Source: Hymenopellis radicata (lineage: Eukaryota; Basidiomycota; Agaricomycetes; Agaricales; Physalacriaceae). From it: a stretch of 13,629 nt of DNA. The stretch spans positions 1 to 13,629 of the forward strand of contig JADNRX010001147.1 of assembly GCA_015501595.1 (NCBI GenBank), given 5' to 3'. Below are positions 7,606 through 13,629 of the stretch, one piece after another. Made by a program: the position numbers and the translations under genes. How positions within the stretch are numbered: position 1 is the stretch's first letter; every line of letters begins with the position of its first letter. A model generated the notes under the pieces. It worked only from the letters and a program-made list of their open reading frames with translations. It did not search any database and was not told the origin of the DNA.

Positions 7606-9567
7606 CTTTGAAACCACCAGCCAAACCCATAACATTCGAAGGATCAACCAACGACTTGATCGCCCTCAACTTGGGCAGATTGTCTCCAAAGATCCTCTCC
7701 ACGGGCGTATCAAACAATGCATAATTCGGGTACGCAGCTGCATCCGCGACTATCCTCTGTCCCTCTGCAACTGCCACGTTGGCGAGCTGACCTATACTCT
7801 GTCGAGCGGCGTCCAAAAACACGCCATCGGTGGCGTTCGACGACCAAAGAAGCTCCAAGTTGTGCGGAAACAGAGCGACATCTCGGGAGGGCGGATACGC
7901 CGTCGGGTGCGTGTTGTGCGAGAATAGGCCGGGGAGGAAGGGCTCGATGTTGTAGGAGAGGAAGGCGCCCGGGTCGATCGCAGAAAGGCGTTCGCCCCAA
8001 AACTAATTTTGCCATCAGTCATAATTAGGACTATGATGAAAGTCGTAATACCAATGTTTCGTTGATGTTGGCTTCAAGGATTGATAGAGAATAATCCACT
8101 ATCGGGGTCGTCTGGAATACAGCTCTAGAAACACATATGATTAGGCTTCATTATGTGGTGTACGAGCAGTAGTGACCTTGTCCGGGCGTGAGATCGTTCC
8201 CAGGAACAGACGCGACAAACTCGGGGAACCGATACGTCTGCACTAGATCCTCGATCGCAGGGATCGCGACTAAATCCTCAAATATCCCACTGGGCGGTGT
8301 CGGCGCGTCGTAAAAGAGCAACACAGCCGGAATCATCTACACATCCTTCCAGTGCCTCATACTACTTGGATGAGAGCAGCTCACCTGCCCTTGGCCGTAA
8401 TTGTACGCAGTAAAGAGTCCGGCTTTGGGATCCGTCACCTCATGCGCAAAGCGCGCTGTAGCGTTCTTCACGGCATCCGCTTGATCTGCAGCGAATAATC
8501 TGACACCGCCCTATAGTCCCACGATAATTAAGGAGTGCGATGATGACAAGTTGAGATGCGCGTACCCAGACGGGACCTTGGGGAAATGCCTTGAGAACGA
8601 GCTTGGTCACGATGCCCTAGTAAACAGTTGCCGTCAAAGCACTTTCTGTGATTCTTAGTAGCCATGCGTACAAAGTTATTCTGGGTGCCCTGTCATATCA
8701 ATATCAATACAGAAGGCCAGTAGAGCGGACAAAGGTCGTGCCTTGAGAGCAAAAAACAGCGCAGGATCCGACTCGTGCGTGATGCGCGAGACGCTGCCGT
8801 CGGGCTTGACGAGCTCGATTTCCATGATGGTATCAATCGTCAGCCCATGCTGATTAGTGAGCCAAGAGTAACCTGTTTCACAAATGAGTTGAGCGCCACA
8901 TTTGGAATGCATTGATTGACCTCCACCAAGAGCAAATCCGGCTACACCCACGCCAGCAACTCTACCTCCGACGACATTGACGCCGAGCGGGTCGAGGACG
9001 GCGTACACATCGTCCCAAATCAGTCCAGTCCCGATAGCGACGGTCTGCGTCGAAGCGTCGTACTCGACTTGGGAAAATCGGTACATGGCGATTTGGACGC
9101 CGGGTGTATCAGAGAATCCGGGATTCGTAGCATGGCCGCCTCCTTTCACCTGTAGAGATCGTAAATCATGGAAGACTGATGCTGGGAATCTGGCTTACGC
9201 CGAACTTGGTTCTGGTCTCGCCTAGGATCCGAAGCTTGAACGAAGAAGATGATGCATCAGTTCCTCGCATACAGCGAAAGAGGCCCCTTAGCTGACAATG
9301 GTTCCAACGTCCTTTGCCGACCCAGGCTCGACACTGCATAGAGAGGGCTGAGAACTCGCTGCAGACCAGTGCGAGATATCTCGAGTGTAGTTTGCCGATC
9401 CTGTAAGCATACTAGTAAGCATACGCGACACGGTGCTTGACAATGATTATACCTGGATAGTAAACACTGCTAGACCTAGATATCGCGCCTTCGATTGTGC
9501 GACAGACATCCCGACTCGCCGACGAAGACAAAAGGAGAGACGCAGCGACTATTGCGAGGAAGAGCAT
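7601..9567 (-). CDS. Secreted FAD-linked oxidoreductase, berberine-bridge-enzyme-like (FAD_binding_4 + BBE)
   Basis: Eleven exons on the minus strand: 9453-9567, 9297-9400, 9199-9234, 8921-9149, 8742-8872, 8672-8689, 8566-8616, 8385-8510, 8177-8336, 8052-8122 and 7601-8002; 480 aa, normal for the family. The ATG at 9567 opens a signal peptide (MLFLAIVAASLLLSSSAS). VEPGSAKDVGTI leads to KGGGHATNPGFS, whose His (about 91) is the likely covalent FAD site. GGRVAGVGVAGFALGGGYSW has no Cys, so the double FAD linkage seen in some relatives is unlikely. LFFALKGTQNNFGIVTK completes the FAD domain. The BBE C-terminus is YPNYALFDTPVERIFGDNLP...DPSNVMGLAGGFKV. N-glycosylation sequons (NYT, NAT, NET, NAT) fit secretion. 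Such enzymes oxidise sugars, alcohols or secondary metabolites with O2; the substrate cannot be told. The intron 8690-8741 has a GC donor, and exon 8672-8689 is only 18 nt. The intron 8123-8176 uses the second AG of TAGAG to keep frame. Confidence 0.93.
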
Positions 9568-9622
9568 GGGTCGAATCACCAAAAGATCGGCCGAGGACAG
9601 AAGATATAGCCGCACCTCTCAT

Positions 9623-9630
9623 TATTTATA
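9623..9630 (-). promoter_or_regulatory. TATA box of the FAD oxidase
   Basis: TATAAATA on the minus strand, about 56 bp before the ATG at 9567. Position and sequence fit a fungal TATA element for the oxidase gene. Confidence 0.5.
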
Positions 9631-10201
9631 TGATTCCTATCAAGATGTCTCCACCGAAGACATGTCAGTGATAGGTCCGATTCCAGAGGACATAGGCACC
9701 GTCTCAGTGAGCGAGCGTGTCGTGGTTTCAACAAAGATGGAAATATGGGTTTCACCATCAATAGGAAGTGCCGTCATACTACACGGTACCTTATACGAGT
9801 GATGGACGCCGGCGGCGTCGAAGGTGATGCGTGCCCTGTCCTGTCACGAAGGCGAAAGGAAAGTATTTGAACCTTAGGTGCTCGGAGTCGTCGTGTTAGC
9901 GGAAGTAGAATTCTCGAGTCGGGGTGGTAATACTTTCGCGGGGATACAGATGACAGTGGGGAAGGCCCGCGGACGAACAAGCTAGAGCACAATTCAATCC
10001 AAGAAAGCCAAGAAAAAGCAATTTGGAGGTGTGCGTCAGCGACTTTCGGCAATGGGAAGATCCTCCAAAATCAAATCAAGATGTCGCGAACTGTCCGAGG
10101 CTGTCGTAATGTCGTAATGTCGTACCAAGTCCAGGCAGGACCTTCATCAATACTTCAACAAATCGATAGCAATGAATAAAGCACAAAGGTAGACCACATT
10201 G
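9631..10201. other. Intergenic: oxidase promoter and dehydrogenase 3' flank
   Basis: No gene seen. Frames of about 90-100 codons on both strands overlap and show no motifs. A small tandem repeat, TGTCGTAA twice then TGTCGTAC, lies at 10102-10125. The remainder is expected to contain upstream elements of the oxidase and the 3' untranslated region of the short-chain dehydrogenase. Confidence 0.45.
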
Positions 10202-11530
10202 TCAGTTCTGTGTGGAGAATTTCCAGACCACACTGGCCAAGCCTACAAGAAGAGCGAAAGCAAGTAAGCGCTTCAACTTGAGAATGCGCGCAATGTCTTT
10301 CACGAGACGAATATAAAAGGCTGCACCTTCCATACCGCTACGGATAGTTTTATCAGCTCATTTCATGCCAATGACGGGGTACGAAATGGATTACCGTTGT
10401 ATCCCGTTCACTCTTCTGTCCAAAGCTTTATAGATACCGAACTTGAAATCCTCCTTCGGTACAACAACCACGGGGCCATCGTTCAGTAGCAGCCATGCGC
10501 TACCGTCAGTCGTCGGATCGGGGTCTGTAGCAGAATAGAATATCGTTCCGGCTACACGCGATACTGGCGTGAGAGGAAGGCCTGCCAAGAAGAGCTTGAC
10601 AGGAGCACCCAAAATTGGCGTGTCGACGAAGAACGGGTGCACAACGGCAATACGGATCCCTTTCGCCGCGAGAAGGGGATGCGTAGAACGCATCATGCCT
10701 AGCACAGCATGTTTTGACGCAGTGTACAACGGTCCGAGAGGAATGGCCTTCCAAGAGGCTGCCGGAGACGCGTCAAAGAAGAGTTACAGGGAGGCGGGGA
10801 TTCACTTGCATATTGAGCCGAGCAAGACAATGGATTTCAGACCTTTAGAGTCGCCCAAAAGCAAGTAATGTTGGGCCAAGTACACGGCTTCAGGTTCCGT
10901 CAGTACGGAACAGGAGAACAAGGCCTTCTTTCTCTCACTGTATAATGAGCCCATCAAGTTGACGTCAATAGTCGTCAGTCTTGGTTTCTTGGGTCGACCT
11001 TGAGCATCAAGTGTTATGCTGTGAAACTCTCCGGCTTCGGTAACACCGGCATTAGCTACCTGAAAGACGTCAGGACGCGTCAACGGAAAGAACAAGAACT
11101 GACGACTATGTCGACAGAACCGTGCTCCTTAATCGCGAATTCATAAAGTGACGCGACTTCGTCGTACACTGTAACATTACACGATGTGCATACCGCCGTA
11201 CTAAGGATTCCCAGTTACACGTGAATGTTTGGGAGAAGAAATGGAACTGACATACCCGCCTGCCCTGACTATTTGAGAGACAGTTTCTTGAGCGCCCTCG
11301 ACGTTTCTGTCCCCAATGACAACTTTGGCCCTTTAGCAGAGTCAGAGTCAGTACTTCAACGACTAGAAAATGTTCAACACGCACCCATGCGCGGCAAACT
11401 TGGCAGCTGCCTCTCTTCCAATACCCGTCGCGGCCCCAGTTATAAGAACGACTTTGCCCTGGACGCGATGTCCGTGCGAGAAGAGTTCCTCATCTTGAAT
11501 AGGCCTGAAATTGAAGTCGTCCTGTTCCAT
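10202..11530 (-). CDS. Short-chain dehydrogenase/reductase with C-terminal membrane anchor
   Basis: Seven exons on the minus strand: 11385-11530, 11256-11330, 11104-11200, 10939-11059, 10810-10887, 10395-10758 and 10202-10337; 338 aa. It is a classical SDR: TGAATGIG at 31-38 (cofactor loop), Asp 56 at the end of strand 2 (favours NAD(H) over NADPH), NAG at 109-111, Asn 140, Ser 171 (GSIS), and Tyr 184 and Lys 188 in YTASK. The layout resembles 15-hydroxyprostaglandin-dehydrogenase-like fungal SDRs; the substrate is unknown. The frame of exon 6 runs into TAA at 10391-10393, but those bases belong to a donor (CG|GTAATC). An intron 10338-10394 with branch-like GCTGATA and acceptor CGTAG joins in frame to a last exon ending LLAFALLVGLASVVWKFSTQN (first 20 residues LLAFALLVGLASVVWKFSTQ), a hydrophobic anchor at about 318-334. 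The intron 10759-10809 has donor GCAAGT, a GC-AG intron. If the last intron is not spliced the protein ends at 294 aa without anchor. Confidence 0.88.
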
Positions 11531-11567
11531 GGCGGTCGTGGTTTACGAGAAGCAATAAAAGGCACAT
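11531..11567 (-). promoter_or_regulatory. Very short upstream region of the dehydrogenase before the retroelement
   Basis: Only about 40 bp separate the dehydrogenase ATG (11530) from the first recognisable retroelement codon (11570). It contains, on the minus strand, CCTTTTATTGC at about 11553-11563, a weak TATA-like stretch. Any further upstream control would have to lie within the retroelement sequence. Confidence 0.35.
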
Positions 11568-11569
11568 GA

Positions 11570-13153
11570 GTGGATATACACTTCTCCGAAAATGTCGGGG
11601 ACGACAACGCAGCTAATGCGAAAGGAGTAGCGATTGTGCTAAATAAAAACTATGTCAAGACAGACAATGTAAAGTCATGGAATGTGATTCCAGGCCAGGC
11701 GCTGCTGGTTCAAACAGAATGGCATGGAAATAAATCCCTGACAGTTCTGGGGGTATATGCAGCCAATGAATCGAAGAAAGCAAATAAGAGAACATGGGAT
11801 AAAATCCGAGCCTTCTTCAGGAAGAACCCCAGCGCGCCACGGCCAGACTTTATGGCAGGCGACTTTAACATGGTCGAAGAGCCGATAGATAGGCTTCCGC
11901 CTCGTGACGAGGCTCCGAAGGTAACGAATGCCTTTGATAAACTGAAGTTAGAGCTGCAACTATACGACGGATGGAGAGAGACATACCCAGACCGAATCAA
12001 CTATACATATGGCCACAAGAAGAGGAAGGAAAGACTCGGAAAAGATGGAAAACCCAAGCCAAACCCCCAGTCACGCATCGACAGGATCTACGTCACAGCT
12101 GAAATTCTGGAAAACTCACGGGAGTGGCGTATCGAGGACCCCGGGCTAGTCGATACAGACCACCTACTGGTCTCGGCAGAGATATCATGCGAAGAGGCGC
12201 CAGCAGTCGGAAAGGGACGCTGGACGATCCCCGAGGTCATTCTGAAAGACGAGGAGTTCCTGAGTTACGTGGAATCTGAAGGAAGCGCTGCACTGTCAAG
12301 AATGAACGCCACAGTGGGAAACACGGACAAAACAGAAACGGTGCAAACAGTGTTTAAGGAAATGAAAGATAACATCATTAAGAAAGCCAAGGCCCGCCAA
12401 AAGAAGCTAATACCAGCAGCAATCCAAAAGATCAACCTACTAGCGAAAGAACGCGAAGAGATACTGAATGACCCCCAAAGACCGGACAAAGACAAGGTGA
12501 ACGAGAGCGGCATGCTGGCCGAGAGGATAAGCCAAATCAAAAATGGCCTGCACACGAAGCAAAGGCTACGAGTCTCATTAAACAACAAGCTCGAAGGTGA
12601 AACAATGAGTAAGAGGTGGACTCAGCTCGGCAGACAGAGGAGGCCACGAGATCTGATCCGCGCCCTCAGAAAACCGCATGAGCCCCACGACGAACCGTCT
12701 GACAACGATGAACCTGTCTATGAGAAGGACTCTGAAAAACAGGCAGAAATTGGCAGGAGCTACCACGACGGGGTGCAAGATGCAGACATCGACCCGAACG
12801 AAGATGTAGATGCGAGGGAGAGCGCGATCAACGAAGCTCTGGAAAGTATTATTAGCAAAGTAAGCCCCGGAGACAAAGACGAGATGGGTGAGGACGTCAA
12901 GGATGAGAAAATAATCGAAATCCTGAAAGCAGTGTCAAAAGGAAAAGCCCCAGGAGTCAACGGCCTCACATACGAATTCTGGAAGGTGCTGCTAAACAGA
13001 GAGACACAAGCCAAGCAAGCCAAAATCAAAATAGGAGAGGACCCGAACGAAGTATTCAGCATGATCGCGGTCCTAAGAGTACTGTACAACAATATACTCA
13101 GACACGGAGCGGAACCCGAGACCGAATTTACGCTCGGCTGGCTATTAATGTAA
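11570..13153 (+). pseudogene. LINE ORF2 remnant: endonuclease/exonuclease/phosphatase domain plus start of reverse transcriptase
   Basis: An open frame of 527 codons begins at a GTG right after TGA (11567-11569); no native start is present. GVAIVLNK near the start, MAGDFN at about 95-100, SRIDRIYV at about 168 and TDH at 196-198 are endonuclease core motifs that place catalytic Asn, Asp and His. A Lys/Glu-rich linker follows, then GKAPGVNGLTYEFW at about 458-471, the conserved opening of LINE reverse transcriptases. The frame ends TLGWLLM-TAA, where relatives would continue into the fingers and palm, so the polymerase active site is missing. Roughly the first 60 residues of the endonuclease are also absent. 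The surviving frame has no internal stop, which suggests recent insertion, or selection on the endonuclease part. It cannot transpose by itself. Confidence 0.85.
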
Positions 13154-13176
13154 GGAAATGGAGTCGGTAAGCTTCT
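13146..13176 (+). repeat. Direct repeat A, copy 1
   Basis: A 31-bp stretch starting TAATGTAAGGAAATGGAGTC and ending AAGCTTCT recurs identically at 13228-13258. The LINE stop codon TAA (13151-13153) lies inside it, so the coding frame is interrupted exactly at this repeat. Confidence 0.9.
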
Positions 13177-13205
13177 CAGTCGATACACAATGGTAGAAAC
13201 GACTG
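13175..13205 (+). repeat. Direct repeat B, copy 1
   Basis: A 31-bp stretch starting CTCAGTCGATACACAATGGT and ending AACGACTG recurs identically at 13309-13339. It overlaps the last two bases of repeat A copy 1. Confidence 0.9.
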
Positions 13206-13227
13206 TATTAAGGTCGAGTACTATACC

Positions 13228-13258
13228 TAATGTAAGGAAATGGAGTCGGTAAGCTTCT
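13228..13258 (+). repeat. Direct repeat A, copy 2
   Basis: Identical to 13146-13176. Here it is followed by about 50 bp (TGTAAGATATATAAG and on) that are missing behind copy 1. Confidence 0.9.
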
Positions 13259-13308
13259 GTAAGATATATAAGTACGAGGAATGATTAGGTTAATGTAAAT
13301 AGGCTCAC

Positions 13309-13341
13309 CTCAGTCGATACACAATGGTAGAAACGACTGAG
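13309..13341 (+). repeat. Direct repeat B, copy 2, forming a stem-loop
   Basis: Same 31 bp as 13175-13205, extended by AG, so that CTCAGTCG (13309-13316) can pair with CGACTGAG (13334-13341) around a 17-nt loop. Copy 1 can form only a 6-bp version of the stem. Confidence 0.85.
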
Positions 13342-13413
13342 GCGGCGTGAAACGATCGAGAGGTATATAAATGTACGTATAGGAGACATGTCCATAAAAG
13401 GAATTCACCGCCC

Positions 13414-13454
13414 GTCGTCGGGTCTACTTCCAACACTCCCCCAGATCCGACGAC
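13414..13454 (+). repeat. Stem-loop with 12-bp arms near the element end
   Basis: GTCGTCGGGTCT (13414-13425) faces AGATCCGACGAC (13443-13454) with a 17-nt loop. As DNA 11 of 12 positions pair; as RNA the twelfth is a G-U pair. A hairpin near the 3' end is the kind of structure LINE reverse transcriptases can recognise, so I take it as a candidate 3' element structure. Confidence 0.75.
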
Positions 13455-13460
13455 TACCCA

Positions 13461-13629
13461 TCAACCTCTCCAATATTCAACGCGGCAAGGCAACGATAAT
13501 GGGCGTCACGAGGAAGAGGCTTGGTGAAGATACTGTACCGTTTCGACCCTTAATTCGGATATCGGGTCACGGACCGTTGCGAAGCGAAGCTATATATATA
13601 GCATATCGCGTCACGGTCGAAATTTTAAG
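13461..13629. other. Terminal stretch with palindrome and small direct repeat, no gene
   Basis: An ATG at 13499 opens a frame to the window end (about 43 codons), without motifs; I do not call it. ATATCGGGTCACGG (13559) and ATATCGCGTCACGG (13603) are near-identical and 44 bp apart. Between them lie two overlapping GCGAAGC units (13579-13590) and the perfect palindrome GCTATATATATAGC (13589-13602). These look like pieces of a small mobile or repeat element that continues outside the window. Confidence 0.4.

Larger units (their letters stand above)
11568..13460 (+). mobile_element. Decayed non-LTR retrotransposon (LINE) fragment with its 3' tail
   Basis: The element carries an APE-type endonuclease frame joined to the first part of a reverse transcriptase, followed by an AT-rich tail with repeats and stem-loops. 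The 5' end is cut: the endonuclease lacks its N-terminal strand and the usual early Gln-Glu/Glu-Thr-His-like motif, as expected from incomplete target-primed reverse transcription. The reverse transcriptase is lost after its N-terminal region, where sequence jumps directly to the tail. A weak candidate target-site duplication is ATAAAAGG at 11555-11562 and 13394-13401. Edges are approximate, and the tail from 13149 could instead belong to a second element (a long terminal repeat beginning TGTAAGG). Confidence 0.7.

Noticed and set aside
13256..13313. An intron (GTAAGA...CTCAG) explaining the A1-B1 versus A2-x-B2 difference
   Set aside because: Removing GT...AG would give TCT|TCG, but A1-B1 reads TCT|CAGTCG; the missing segment ends in CT, so a deletion with CT microhomology fits better than splicing.
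13579..13592. Helitron 3' end (hairpin followed by CTAT)
   Set aside because: The hairpin is tiny, and no matching 5' end, helicase frame or second copy is visible in the window.
13499..13629. Start of a new gene reading to the window edge
   Set aside because: Only 43 codons, no motif, and it runs through the palindrome and repeats.

Overview
The window reads as nuclear DNA of a basidiomycete fungus, probably an agaricomycete. The reasons are many 44-62 bp GT-AG introns per gene, an 11-exon secreted berberine-bridge-type FAD oxidase, an actin-binding protein 1 gene with two SH3 domains, and a LINE fragment of a type common in mushroom genomes. All gene models were built by hand from exon frames, splice signals and family motifs. 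No database search was run.

Layout. Positions 1-784 hold nothing I recognise. At 1323-3193 (+) lies a multi-exon gene for a lysine- and aspartate-rich, probably nuclear low-complexity protein; its central exons are a tandem array of exon+intron units. At 3739-5725 (+) is an Abp1-like actin-patch protein (ADF-H, poly-proline, two SH3). At 5944-6363 (-) is a short paralog of the first gene. It carries a promoter matching that of the long gene, so the two form a diverged inverted duplication (about 785-2036 versus 5930-6875) around the Abp1 gene.

From about 7014 to 7605 there is a diverged ~318 bp direct duplication, with a perfect 20-bp palindrome, downstream of an FAD-linked oxidase gene (7601-9567, -, 480 aa, signal peptide). 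A short-chain dehydrogenase gene follows (10202-11530, -, 338 aa). Its true last exon, hidden behind an intron whose donor overlaps an apparent stop codon, encodes a C-terminal membrane anchor. The oxidase and the dehydrogenase each contain one apparent GC-AG intron.

From about 11568 to about 13460 lies a decayed non-LTR retrotransposon. Its endonuclease lacks the N-terminus and its reverse transcriptase stops just after it begins. The tail has interleaved direct repeats and two stem-loops. It abuts the dehydrogenase start codon (about 40 bp away), so it has replaced or become that gene's upstream region. The final ~170 bp hold small repeats and a palindrome of unknown origin.

The two oxidoreductases are co-oriented neighbours and could share a pathway, but nothing in the sequence proves it. 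I found no clearly new multi-gene system. The most unusual parts are the exon-array gene with its inverted truncated paralog, and the retroelement tail.
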